The notes under the pieces are model-generated. The model saw only the letters and a program-made list of their open reading frames with translations, was not told the origin of the DNA and made no database searches. The position numbers and the translations under genes are program-made. Below, in pieces: positions 11,229-21,737 of a stretch of DNA of 64,000 nt. Origin of the DNA: Imbricaverruca yamaguchii (taxonomy: Eukaryota > Arthropoda > Thecostraca > Neoverrucidae); assembly GCA_034440575.1 (NCBI GenBank), contig JAOTOL010000419.1, positions 1 to 64,000 of the forward strand, written 5' to 3'. Numbering within the stretch: position 1 is the first letter of the stretch; each line of letters starts with the position of its first letter.

Positions 11229-11903
11229 CTATATGGGTAAGTTAATACAGTAAAACATGTCCGTTGAAGAGGGAGAGAAAGAAGAAGAGGGAAGATGACT
11301 AGTGTATATCACGAACCCAGCGACATGTCTAATGTGAGCGACAGGACTAAGATGTCTAAAATGAGTTTCAGCGATTATCGTCTGCACACTGTTTTGAGTG
11401 GGTGTCCTGATATGCACCGAGCGGGGATGTCCTTGGGCGCGATCGTAGTGTAGCCCCCTCAGGGGGTGACGCCGTGCAGGGAAACACGCGCTTCTCAGCG
11501 CGCGCCATGCCGCTCGGCCCAGTCGCCGGTGGGGGTTCAAGCGAGGCGGCGGTGGTGGTGGACCCATCGATTTAGACGGCCCAGTCGGGCCCTCGACTCG
11601 CCTGCGTGGCGAAGGCGCACCCTCCGAAGGCGGAGGCGTCACTGCAGGTTGATGGCTCGCGGGTTCCGGGCTCGGAGAAACAGGTAGCCGTCGGGCTGTA
11701 CGTCCACGGTCCCCCAATTCCGGGGCTCCGGGGCACACTGCAACTCGTGGGACGCTTGGCTTAACTGCCAAGGAGTGTCCAGATGCATGGGGGAGAGATC
11801 GCGTGGCCGGCTTGGATGTTGAAGTCGGGTATGACGCTGTGGTGTTGGTGGGAGGCGATGATGTAGTTACCGGTGACTTTGTGGGACGATTCCTCCTCTG
11901 CAC
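11229..11903 (-). pseudogene. Proline-rich C-terminus of LINE B Gag, out of frame
   Basis: Open 224-codon stretch rich in Pro, Ser and Thr, with no domain. It corresponds to the low-complexity C-terminus of ORF1. It is separated from 11867-12976 by a frame change at a 13-14-base C run (about 11917-11930 on the plus strand), an obvious slippage site. Confidence 0.55.
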
Positions 11904-12976
11904 TTCACGCCACTCACCCCCCCCCCCCTCCTGCCCCAGGGCCCCTGGGGCAGGGGCGCTGTGGAGGGCGAGTCAGCACTTGGCGGCGCCTGTTTCTTGC
12001 CCGGGGCTGTGGGAGCCTGCTCAGGGAGCGCTCCTTGTCTGTTCCCGTGGGCTTCGGAGAATAGTGGCTCAACGTCACCGGCTTGTAGGGATCGAGATGA
12101 TGCCATTTGCTTTGTTGGCGAAGAGACAGGCAGACCAAATTTCCGGAGAAGAGTGCTCAGTTGGTCCATGAGGTCACTCGCTCTGATGTCGGTGTGTTGT
12201 GGTGTTGACTTAGAGTTTGCGACTTTTGCTGCATATGAGATTTTCGGGTGCGCTTGGTCATAAATATCTCTGGCTTCTCGAAATGTCACCCTTCGGGTGT
12301 ACTTTATTGATATTATCTCCTTTTCTCTCAGGTAGCATGGACATGTTCGGTCGTATGAAGTGTGGGGATCTTGTCCCCTGCCACAGTTGGAGCAGAATGT
12401 CGTTTCCGAAGTACAGCACTCACTACTATGGTCGTAGGAGGCACATCTACCACATACAGGACGGTTTCCACGATACTGGGTCATGTGGCCAAATCTCTGA
12501 CACTTAAAACATCTCATCGGATTAGGAAGAAATACTCTGACCTTGACTCGGACGTAGCCAACCCTGATTTCAGGGGGGAGATCTGTGGTGTTAAATGTTA
12601 AGATGATATTGTTCGTTAAATTCAATTCCGCTCCTCTCCTCACCTTCATTTTCCTAGCTCCAGTCACACCAAACTTTGACAGTCCATCGACAATCTCCTC
12701 CTCGGGCACACCTCGCAGATCAAAGCAATTTATCACGCCTCGAGGTGAATTATTTGTCTTATGAGGTTCTACGACAATTGGGGTGGATTCATCGACCCTG
12801 TTATCACCCTTGCGAACACTATATATAAAGTCTGACACTCGTAGCGCGGTCTCCGCCTCTCCCGCCAACGCGAACTCCACTTCCAAAGACCCGTGCCTCA
12901 ACTTTTCACAGCGCAAGATCTTACCGAGTCGATCGCACCCGTCCCGCCTTTGAAGGGCGACAACGAAGCGAGGCAC
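11867..12976 (-). CDS. Gag-like ORF1 of LINE B with CCHC knuckles (369 aa)
   Basis: RNA-binding ORF1 protein of an I-like LINE. It starts at MPRFVVALQR, next to the 5' UTR. An N-terminal RRM-like region (ILRCEKLRHGSLEVEFA...) and VGYVRVKVRVFLPNPMRC lead into zinc knuckles: CFKCQRFGH, CGRCASYDHSSEC and CSNCGRGQDPHTSYDRTC. The first knuckle normally ends H-x4-C, but here the last Cys is changed (QYRGN). The Gly/Pro-rich end is an artefact of the C-run frameshift. Best Gag in the window. Confidence 0.85.
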   Translation of the reverse strand: MPRFVVALQRRDGCDRLGKILRCEKLRHGSLEVEFALAGEAETALRVSDFIYSVRKGDNRVDESTPIVVEPHKTNNSPRGVINCFDLRGVPEEEIVDGLSKFGVTGARKMKVRRGAELNLTNNIILTFNTTDLPPEIRVGYVRVKVRVFLPNPMRCFKCQRFGHMTQYRGNRPVCGRCASYDHSSECCTSETTFCSNCGRGQDPHTSYDRTCPCYLREKEIISIKYTRRVTFREARDIYDQAHPKISYAAKVANSKSTPQHTDIRASDLMDQLSTLLRKFGLPVSSPTKQMASSRSLQAGDVEPLFSEAHGNRQGALPEQAPTAPGKKQAPPSADSPSTAPLPQGPWGRRGGGVSGVKCRGGIVPQSHR

Positions 12977-13089
12977 TAGGTCTGACCTCTAAAGATAAGA
13001 ATGCAGGGAGCAGAACTGTTTGTCTGACCCCTACGAGAGGGACCAGGAGTGTTTTTGGTTAGTGGATGCCATGTGTTGTGTGCTTTGTT

Positions 13090-13736
13090 TCGGCTCCTCG
13101 GGCGCCCCTCCTCTTAGGGGCCCTACTGGTGGACGCCTGGGTCCCGCGGACGGGAGGTCGCCAGGCGCCCGATGAGCTATACGGGGCAGGCGGCGCCTTC
13201 GCCCGGCCGGGAGAGAGACTCACCACCCCGACCGGGATCCAGCACCGCTCACCCCTTGACCCCGGCCGGCCGGGCCGGCGGGCACCGGGAAGAGTCCCAG
13301 GCCCCCGGCCCGAGGCGACCAGCCACTTGGCCCGCGTGAGGCCCCACGGGCCCGCCCACCCCTCTGGGATATCGGGACCAAAGAGGTGTGTTGGTCACCC
13401 GTCACAACTAGCACTGTGCGACGGGGGACCTCAACCTCCAGGACTCCGTCAACCCCGGGGGACGGACCGAAGGGGCGCGGCTACCCCGATAAAACTGAGC
13501 TGGTGGGCAGGACCGGGGAAGCTGCCCTGCCTGCTCATAACTGGGATAGTTGGTGTTGCAGGGCCAGGTGAAGGACATGGATTTGGGATGAGATGAGCAT
13601 TGGAATGGGAGCGTATGGATGGAAGGACGAGCGAGGCACTCTTCGTCTGACCTCTCCCCGGCTTCCTGGTGGTCTGGCCGCCGGATCCTTGAGGCACGCA
13701 ATCCCCCACCACGTAAAGGTGATGCCTCGTCGGGGG
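13090..13736 (-). promoter_or_regulatory. 5' UTR (probable internal promoter) of LINE B
   Basis: About 640 bp, very GC-rich, and well conserved with 47575-48215 (copy C) and partly 1707-1996 (copy A). Landmarks on the plus strand include GACGGGAGGTCGCCAGGCGC and CCGGCCGGGCCGGCGGGCA. Because these LINEs move as RNA, a retained 5' UTR of this kind is expected to hold the internal promoter (inference). Confidence 0.6.
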
Positions 13737-13927
13737 AACGTAAATGAGACCCATGGTTTAATTTACGTTATGTAACGCTGGATTGAGAGGAAATTGTTTA
13801 GGTCAATTCCAATTTGGAGACATATTTGGTTTCTGACGCAAAAAAAAAACTTATTGGACATCGCAATCAGTTTATGACATGCTCATCGAGCACCAATAAG
13901 CATGCAATCAGTTTCGAAGAACAACAT

Positions 13928-14120
13928 TGGGTTGGGGTGGCCGAGTGGTTCAGGTTTTGGGCTCTGGGTACCAAAGGTCCCGGATTCGACACCCTCACCG
14001 CTCGGGACATTTTCCAATCCCGCAGCCCACCGGCGAAACAGTGTGAGCGGCGCCACTAGCCGTGAATGTGCAAAAAGCGCGTCGCAAACCACCGTCGCAA
14101 ACCACTCAATAAACAAACGA
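13928..14120 (+). mobile_element. tRNA-derived SINE with 13-bp TSD
   Basis: A 193-bp unit flanked by CGAAGAACAACAT (13915-13927 and 14121-14133). The head is tRNA-like: A-box TGGCCGAGTGG and B-box GGTCCCGGATTCGAC, about 35 bp apart, the RNA polymerase III promoter arrangement. A non-tRNA body follows. Head mismatches and the TSD make it a SINE, not a tRNA gene. Its partner LINE is unclear. Confidence 0.85.
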
Positions 14121-14152
14121 CGAAGAACAACATGGAATCTTCTAGCGAAAGC

Positions 14153-14186
14153 GAAAAAAAATCCACTTCTTCGAGTGGATTTTTGT
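14153..14186. repeat. Stem-loop AAAATCCACT/AGTGGATTTT
   Basis: Inverted repeat of at least 10 bp with loop TCTTCG, followed by a T-rich run. It resembles a bacterial terminator, but in this eukaryotic setting no terminator role is claimed. Confidence 0.5.
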
Positions 14187-14189
14187 TTT

Positions 14190-15716
14190 GTTCTGGAGAG
14201 GCTAATGTTTTGCACGACAAGCATACAAGATAGGACTGTCCTAATCTGGCCCGACCGTTTACGTACACTTCTGTACTACGTTCAGAGGAGTAGACGCACC
14301 GGGACTTAGTCCTCACTCGTAAGGATGAATATCAGAAACTTGAAGAGATAGGAATCAACATCCATTGGCAATGTGGTACAGGGCATAGGGGTAAGGACAT
14401 CTCAAAAAGTGGGTGAAACAGGGTCAAAAGGGGCGCACCCAGCAATTTTGCAAAGTACCATGATTGAACAATTTTGGATGGAAAACCCGATAATTTTAAG
14501 AGTGAACACGCAACATTCACCGCTTAGGGGGAGGTGTGGGCAGACCCCTGGGCCCTCCAATGGCGAACAGCAACATGTGGTACTGAAAAAAGAACAATCA
14601 AATCAAACTTCAAACATCAAACCTATCAAACCATCAAACATTAAATTAAAGATCAAACTTCTCACACTTCTCGCTGGACTTGGAACTCTTTTCACGACTG
14701 ATGGATTCTTTTGTATTCATACGTTTATCTTCCTGATGCGAGTGAAATCATTAGTATTATACTTTTACATTACTTTTACTGTTCGATACAACATTCCTTG
14801 AACTTCCGCTACGTGCGTGTGTGCGGGGTGCAAGCTCATTACATCCTCACTGAAGAGTATGCGGGGTGCCCTAGTTTCCATAATAGAGTACTATACGTCT
14901 TTGAGATTCCTCCGTTTTAAATGTTCACCGACGTTGGTCAGGAAAAAGAATAAGCAAGAACGTAGCTTACTTGCTGGCCCATGACAAAAGAAGTCTCATG
15001 ATTGATGCCGGAGCGGGATGAGAAACAGGTAAAGCGGGTGATCACTGATTTATAATCATCCCATCCGGTGTGTGACAGATCAACATTGCCAGGTTACCAC
15101 TGGGGCAAATAAAAACGCAATAAATAAAAATGCATGGTATGGTGTCCGTCCTCAGTGCCTGACTCCAACACATACATGATCAGTCACCGCAATCATCTCT
15201 GAACTGCACATCGTGCACCTAAGACTATTCGCCACTTCAAACGAAATGCTACATCATGTGGCACCAAGCTTCAACGGAATGTAAGCACTTATTTTGGGGA
15301 CCAACAATTCAGTGCGAAATAGCTGACAGGTGACAACATACGGAGCTTCATAAAAGTCATAACGTGTTCCGACTTAAGAGCCATAAAGTGGCATCCTGAA
15401 TTCAATTCGGTGATTAGTTCTTTTCTTCTCACGTTTTCTGGTGGCTGAGAAATCCGAGTAACCGCCGAGCTTTGATTCACCTCATCCCTTGGTCAAATAC
15501 GCTCCCAGATTGGCTACCGAACTGGGGTTCTAGTTAGGTGTTCTTTTTTAACCTCCCCGCTTTTCTTTGTTCACGGATGAGTTTAGGACTGCAGCCAATT
15601 TTTGCTGGGGGTCCGGTACATTTTTGCGACCCGTGCTCTTTAAAAAAAAGGTTTTATTGCTTCTTTGTGCACTGGCGATATTTTTGTTAGCTATCGGCGC
15701 GTATTGGCAGGACCAG
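14190..15716. other. No recognisable feature
   Basis: No domain-bearing ORF, RNA gene or clear repeat seen. Moderately AT-rich intergenic or intronic DNA. Confidence 0.5.
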
Positions 15717-15728
15717 AAGTGGTTATTT

Positions 15729-15783
15729 GGTTGGTTATTTGGGTTCAGGGGCGCATCGACTGCGTTGATCATACAGCGCCCAT
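15729..15783 (-). mobile_element. Solitary 55-bp LINE 3'-end unit
   Basis: Contains the I-LINE 3' stem-loop only (plus strand GGGGCGCATCGACTGC ... CAGCGCCCAT) and its TTGGTTATTT tail. It is flanked by AAGTGGTTATTT (15717-15728) and AAGTGTTCATTT (15784-15795), a 10/12 match that looks like an old TSD. No other LINE sequence is attached. Confidence 0.65.
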
Positions 15784-15829
15784 AAGTGTTCATTTAATAC
15801 CCGGCCATTTTCTTACTTATTTACGACCA

Positions 15830-17480
15830 TATTGATTTTTGAGGGCAGCAGCCTGTTTTTGAGGCCCTATGTGGTCTCAAGGCTCCGGTGTGCTTGGAAG
15901 GCCCTATTGCGTTTTGTTGTTCTATCTCTTGGTGTTTTTTTTTAATTTAATATCTTCAACGCATGTTTTAAGGCCCTACCGCATTTTGCCAGACTCGGTA
16001 CGCTCTGGAGAGCCCGGTGCATTCTTGTTCTCCAATTGTGCTCTTGGGGTCCAGCTGTGATTATTTGGGGTTCCTCGCTCACATTTGTGTGACCCTACCA
16101 TGATATCGGTGGCTCCGGTATAATTTCTTGGGGTTCCGTCGCGATTTTTTTGGGGCCCAGGCGCGTGGCTCCGGGTTATCCCACGCAAGTTGTGTGGCCT
16201 CGACGCAATCTTTGGTGACTTCTTCTAAATTATGTACAGTTCGAGCCACGCCATGGTTCTTCCGGCCTCGGAGATAATTTTGTGTCCCGCGACGATTTTT
16301 TTTTCGAGCTCCGGTACGTTTTTCGGTGCCCTATGCGATTTTCTAAGGCATCTGGTGGTATATTTGGACTAAGGAGCGATTTCTCAGGCTCGGACATCTA
16401 TTTTTCGGAAACTATCATTATTTTGGAGGGCTCCGGTTTCATTTTTATGGGGTCACGATGTGATTTTGGGGGCACGCTGTGCTTATTTGGTGCCATCGGC
16501 GTCAATTTTCGGGAGCCCCGAGGTGAATTCTTTATGACTTGATCAGAATTGATGGGACTACCGACAGGAAATTTGGATATCCAAGCGCGATATTTGGAGG
16601 GCATGGCGCTGGTTTGCTAGGGGCATTGTACTCATCCGGGTCTCAGCGCGATTTTGGCGTTCTCAGGCACAAGTTTTCGGGCCCGGTGCAAATTGTTGGT
16701 GCCGGCTGTATTTATATATATCCGCTAATTGTGGGTGTCCCAACGCAAATTTATGGGCCCTCAGAAACATTTTGGGGGGCCCGGCGCGATTTTTCGGTTG
16801 TTGGGAGACCACCTCTTCAGGATGGAGTGGGGGAGCATTTCCCCTTTGATATGCCACTGTGGCTGCTCAACGAGTGTTTTCTTTCAGCCGATGGCACCCC
16901 TCAGAGTAGAAAGGTCTTTAGGAGACTTTCTTTCGGGACCTGTTCCGAATTGTTCGATGCTCGGGTCAACTCGATGGCGTCCCTGTGATACATTTCTAAG
17001 GTCGACTTATACTTTATGTATGCTTCGTGCGCGATATTTTTGGCCCCAGTACGATTCTTCTGGCTCTTGGCGCATTCTTTTCGGTGCTCCAGCGAGCTTG
17101 TTTTCCGGGGCCCGGTGCGTTCTGGAAGTCTTTGAAGCAATGTTTATGGCCACAGAGTGGAATTTCGGGTATACATTGATTTTTGATAAGCTAGCTGCGA
17201 CTTGTGGAGCTCCGGAGCTACTTTTTGGACAACTAGTGTGATTTCTAAGGGTAGTGGCGCGACGTTTTTAGGTCTAAGTGCGATTTTTGGACCCTGTCAT
17301 TTCTTTGGATGCCCATCGCCAGTTTTAGTGGCCTCGATACGTCTTTGGGGGTCCAATACGTTTTGCTGTCATTTGGAGCGATTGCTGGAACTCTGTGATT
17401 TGCCATGTCCGGACTGTCTTTTTCGTTGCCGCGGCTTCATTTATTGCGAGTTCCCGATGAGACTTGTGGGGCCAGGTGTG
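15830..17480 (+). repeat. Highly degenerate minisatellite-like region
   Basis: About 1.6 kb built from variants of a roughly 30-bp phrase such as GGGCCCGGTGCGATTTTTTGGGG or GGCTCCGGTGCAATTTTTGG. The phrase recurs every 25-40 bp with many changes. It explains several long overlapping ORFs that have no domain. It ends close to a (CA)n tract at 17490-17523. Confidence 0.6.
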
Positions 17481-17489
17481 ACGTCACAC

Positions 17490-17523
17490 ACGCGCACGCA
17501 CACGCACACGCACACACACACAA
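17490..17523. repeat. (CA)n/(CGCACA)n microsatellite
   Basis: Run of CACACGCGCACGCACACG repeats ending in pure CA. Confidence 0.85.
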
Positions 17524-17570
17524 TGAGAAGGATCAACTGAAACATTTCCAAAATCAAAGATAAATATTTC

Positions 17571-17630
17571 ATGCATTTAACCTCGTGACCTCATGACCCT
17601 TGATGCATTTAACCTCGTGACCTCATGACC
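17571..17630. repeat. 32-bp direct duplication
   Basis: ATGCATTTAACCTCGTGACC..CATGACC occurs twice in direct tandem with a short CTTG linker. Confidence 0.85.
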
Positions 17631-17639
17631 TTAAGACCT

Positions 17640-18860
17640 TCCGTGACCCCTAGCCCATCGAAATTGACACATTTGACGGCTGAAATCAAAGAAGCAATGA
17701 TTTCGCTGAACAAGGAAAAAAAACGTTCTTCTTATAAATATCCGATATGACTGACCGCTCTTCATGACTTTTTGCGAATTTGCACTTTCCTAGTAGGATG
17801 GGCTTCGCGTAAGCTTCCTTCCATTGGAAAGCTATATGAAGTAGAACAATGACATACAGATATATGATTGCAAAACGTTTTTCGAAGAAAAAAAAATTCT
17901 TACGTTTTTAATGTATATCTTATAGTTTCCCTTAAAAACCAGTACGACTTTCAAGGTCACTAGACGTCACTAGACACACCAGACATCTCGCTCAAAAGGT
18001 TGGATATCCATGTGCTGTCCCCTGGATGTCTGTTTGCTACCCAACTGTGAAAATCCGTTGAAATGTGGATATTTTTACATTCTATTCCATCCTACAGTCA
18101 CGCAACTGATGCATGGGGGAGCATTTTATGCTTTAATAGTAAACATGCACATAAATGTTCAAATGTATAGCAGCTAGGACTAAGGCCATATAAAATACGT
18201 AACAATTAAATATCAAGGCAATGCACTTGCACTTGCGAATTGCATGTATTATCTTGATTGTGTTACATTGCTGACTTCAGCCCTGGTCATTTTCTACTGC
18301 AGGCAATGAATGCAATCGATGTTCAATATGACAACAGCCAAAGAACTACCGTGAACCTCTGGTATGAATGCATTTTGGTACTGGTTGGCATATTATCTGT
18401 TTTAAAGTGTTTTCATAACATAATATAAGTTATGAATATCCATACATTTGTTCCCTCAAATCAACTTGTGAATTAACCGCCTTCTTGTAAGGTCATGTCA
18501 CTTGTAAGTGTGCATGACTAAAGAAATGAAGTGCTACGGTGTGATTTCTGCAGCTTTTACTTCGGTATGGATTGCAGGAAGTTTTTCACATATTCAAATG
18601 TGTGCATGCTGCTTTTTATGAAATTAAAATGTCTCAATTGTGTGTGGGGCCCCACACGCACACGCTTTGAAAAGTTGGTCGGGCATGGCCCCCTGCCCCT
18701 GCTCCTACGCCCATGGTAGGGGGGCAAGTTCTGGCTGTCAATGTCGGGGGAGTAGGGGTGCATCCATGAACCACTCCATATACTGCAAGCCACAGGCCAC
18801 TCGTATTGGTGGGTGACTTGAATGTGAACATTTTAATACCAGATGAAGAAATGTCAAGGA
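17640..18860. other. Non-coding stretch, nothing recognised
   Basis: AT-rich sequence without domain-bearing ORFs. A GC-rich patch at 18640-18725 carries GGGCATGGCCCCCTGCCCC but gives no identifiable element. Confidence 0.4.
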
Positions 18861-19086
18861 TGTTTGTTTGCTTATTAGGGTTATTTTTGGGTGCGTCGAC
18901 CCTAATTGGGCTATTTTGCACCCATAATAAGCTTAATTAGGTTTTTCCTGTCCGGAGAGCAATAAATATATGACACTATTTCAATATCTACCCAGGTATG
19001 CATATTACTTTAGCGAGAAAGGAAAAAAATGTAATATTCTTCACAAATCGCGAATCATCACCAAGTAGATCCACCAGCATCAGTGT

Positions 19087-20031
19087 TCAAATTACGTCCG
19101 AAATGGCGTCTGCGTTCCGCCGTATGGTTCGGTCAAGATAGCAACACATGACGCACAGACAGTGCTGCGTCACACCTGTTGTGCGGGGATGAAAGGCCCA
19201 TTTGGGCCTTTCATCCCCGCACAACAAATACCTATGTGTACATAGTGTGTGTTCAATTATAAGGCGACACAGGGTCACCTCGTCCCTTCTACTTTGGCTG
19301 AATGACGAAGGCCACGACGCTAAGTGTTGTTTAATCTCTTTCAATTTGTTGGACTACACTTGGCCCACCTGTCCTGCCACTGTCTAAGAAGAAACAATGA
19401 AATATTTTGGTAGTGATTACTGGCGGGAAGTGGAAGCACGCGACTGCATCGTGCGTGTGCTGCACGCCTTGCAGCCTGACCTGCCAGCTCATTACCACGT
19501 ATTCCGACATGTGCTGGAATCCAGCAAATTGTTACTTTTTTCCCATGTGACCGATATATGTGAAGTAAGTTGGTATAAAATTTTCCGTACAATGACATGT
19601 TATTGGTAATAGCTGCGCAATGACAAAAGACTGCTAAGAGAATCGGTCAGAATGACATGGAAATCCCCGTCGTCAACCTCGACGTATGCAAGGGCTTTCC
19701 TTATGGTATTCAAATCCGCTGTGAAGACAGTAGTATGTGAAGGCATGGAGAAGGATATCGTGATGGATCCTCTCACGAAAGCGCTGCCCACGCCGGTATC
19801 AATCTTAGAGCCACCTGTGTATGTGATAATGTAGCCACGATACGCTGAGGAAATGTGTTCTAATAAACATGCTAGTATTTCTTCTTTGATAACATCCCCT
19901 TTTCTCTCAGCAGTGAGGACGATGTCGATAAAGGGGGAGATCAGCTTCCACGGGGCAGTCGTTATTTGTTCATGCTGCCTAATTCCTTGCAGTCGAATTC
20001 TCGTCTGTCTCAGGAGCGTCCTCATTCTCAC
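19087..20031 (-). pseudogene. RNase H region of LINE F (broken)
   Basis: Three open pieces: 19600-20031 (ITYTGGSKID, where the first catalytic Asp has become Gly, and FTADLNTI, where the Glu has become Asp), 19341-19598 (CWIPAHVGIRGNELAGQA) and 19087-19344 (CRLIIEHT, altered from RLRIGHT). The C-terminal Cys motif is destroyed by a local inverted duplication at 19177-19226. With two catalytic acids changed, it is inactive. Confidence 0.8.
19177..19226. repeat. Perfect 24-bp palindrome inside LINE F
   Basis: TGTTGTGCGGGGATGAAAGG.. and its exact reverse complement are separated by only TT (19201-19202). One arm is normal LINE sequence (LCGDERPK); the other replaces the expected Cys-rich codons. 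Confidence 0.9.
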
Positions 20032-20099
20032 ACATTAAGCTGTTCCCCTCCTCACATAGCCGCGAAGGACTGCATGTACATCCAGAAAAAAGAACAGCG

Positions 20100-21640
20100 T
20101 TATGTGATGAGTGTGTCGGGAACTGACGCATCTAGCGAAGTCCCAGCGAACGTGTAGCGAAGTCCCAGCATTTCTCGTCTCATGCTTAATGATGGTTCAT
20201 GGGCATCTGCCAATACGCTGATCGTGGGAGAGGTGCGAAATGCTCCAGTAATTATTCGCAACGCAGCGTGGTGTGTTGGGTCTGAAATACGTTTCGTGGT
20301 AGCACACGCACCGTCGTATATAAAGCATGCGTAGTCCAGTTTGGAACGAATCAGATCGCGGTAAAGCATGTACATAGTCCCTCTATCGGCCCCGTACGAC
20401 GTTCGAGAAACAAACTTCAATATATTCATGGTTTGCAAGCACTTGTCTCAGAGTGTTTTTCTGTGTTCTCTGTATGAAATACGATTGCCAAATTGCACAC
20501 CAAGAGAGCGTGCCGTTGGTACGGATGGGATGTCTTGTCCGTAAAGTTTTAGCTTCATATCCGGACAGTTGCGACGACGACGGCAGAAATGAACTGATGT
20601 TGTATTTGCAATGGAAAATCGGAAACCATTCAGGTGTCCAAACTTTCCAAGGTGTGAAATCGCAAGTTCCAGCTGTCGCTCCATGAGAGGGGTTGACGAG
20701 CTGCACGACCAGATGGCAAAATCGTCAGCGAAAAGAGATCGTCCGAGTGATGGGGTTAGTGAGTTGCCGATGTCGTTTATTATAAGCGAAAATAGGGATG
20801 TGCTCAGGACGCTGCCCTGTTGAACTCCCTCAACTTGGCGTTGCCAAATTGAAAACCGGTTGCCGACGTGCACACAAAACTCTCGACTTGTCATGAAGTT
20901 TTTTTAAAAACATACCCAGGGATACGCGGATTCCGCACTGGTGAATCTTCTGAAGAATGCCGTGTCTCCAAGCAGTGTCAAAAGAACTCTCAATGTCGAA
21001 AAACACGGCTCCTAGGTGTCTGTGTTTCGCAAAAGCTACTCGAACTTCAATGTTAAGGCTTGGTACGATGTACATGGTCCATCGTACTACGGTTTTTCCG
21101 AAAGCCGCACCGGTCATTGGATAAGATGTTCTGGTTGTCTAAGAACCACGTGAGTCCGAGGCTAACCATTTTCTCCAATAACTTACTCAATGATGACGTC
21201 GACGATATTGGGCGATAATCAGTGGGGTCGTCGCCAATTCTACCGGGCTTCAACAGTGGTATTATAATTGCCTTCCCCAGGCTGGTGGAAAGTATCCACG
21301 TTCCACATTAGATTGAAAATCGTGAGATGTGTATACTTTCGTACGTCGGTAAATGCTTCAACATTTCGTTGTGTATATCGTCTCGTCCTTCCGGCACCCT
21401 CTTCAATCCGTTAATTGCAGAGTTCACTTCGGTCTGAGCAAATGGTAAATTGTACACCAATTGTTCTGATGCAATAAAACTAATCTCTTTCCTCTGACAC
21501 TGGGCACGGTGTTGCAGGAAAGTTGGGTCAGCAGGTGCACTGCGCTTTGCTATGGCATGGGGAATTCGATTGGCTACATTTCCCGGATCCGTTATTGTGT
21601 TTCCCCCAATGCTAATGGCATATAACCAACCAAGAACCAT
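20100..21640 (-). pseudogene. Reverse transcriptase of LINE F (multiple frameshifts)
   Basis: Open pieces at 21308-21640 (EGRDDIHNEML), 21053-21253 (YRPISSTSSL, CGFRKNRS), 20830-21117 (VFFDIESSFDTAW, motif A), 20448-20894 (GVQQGSVLS with Pro changed to Gln in motif B; LFADDFAIWS, motif C) and 20100-20438 (SRTSYGADR...TGAFRTSP). Several frame changes. Closest in sequence to copy D. Confidence 0.85.
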
Positions 21641-21654
21641 GGATATTTATATCA

Positions 21655-21671
21655 GAATATATATATATATA

Positions 21672-21735
<64 letters not shown>
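21655..21735. repeat. (TA)n microsatellite
   Basis: About 80 bp of nearly pure TA, at the truncated 5' border of LINE F. Confidence 0.95.

Positions 21736-21737
<2 letters not shown>

Larger units (their letters stand above)
7409..13736 (-). mobile_element. I-like LINE copy B, full length with TSD
   Basis: A 6328-bp minus-strand element flanked by the direct repeat AACGTAAATG (7399-7408 and 13737-13746). From its 5' end it has a GC-rich 5' UTR, Gag ORF1 (CCHC), ORF2 with APE, RT and RNase H, a short 3' UTR with a GGGCGC/GCGCCC stem-loop, and a (CCA)n 3' tail. The 5' end lies in a G-run at the same place as in copy C, so the copy is not 5'-truncated. The domain order and tandem-repeat tail fit the I/Ingi-type group. 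Coding parts are broken by frameshifts, with slippage at short tandem runs. Confidence 0.9.
18861..21620 (-). mobile_element. I-like LINE copy F, 5'-truncated
   Basis: Minus-strand remnant holding the 3' end (stem-loop near 18887-18930, GGGTGC/GCACCC variant), RNase H and RT up to about the RT N-terminus. Similarity to copy D ends near 21612-21620, just before a (TA)n tract, so ORF1, APE and the 5' UTR are missing. It lies to the left of, and on the same strand as, the ASH2L exons, so it may sit in one of that gene's introns. Confidence 0.85.

Noticed and set aside
13933..14003. Possible tRNA gene (A- and B-box present)
   Set aside because: Arms do not pair properly, and the unit is followed by a non-tRNA body and flanked by a 13-bp TSD. 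It is a SINE head.
14153..14186. Rho-independent terminator look-alike
   Set aside because: No bacterial gene context; simple inverted repeat.
16282..17241. Several 80-170-codon ORFs rich in Gly, Phe and Ser
   Set aside because: Products of degenerate GGGCCCGGTGCGATTTTT repeats, overlapping on both strands, with no motif.
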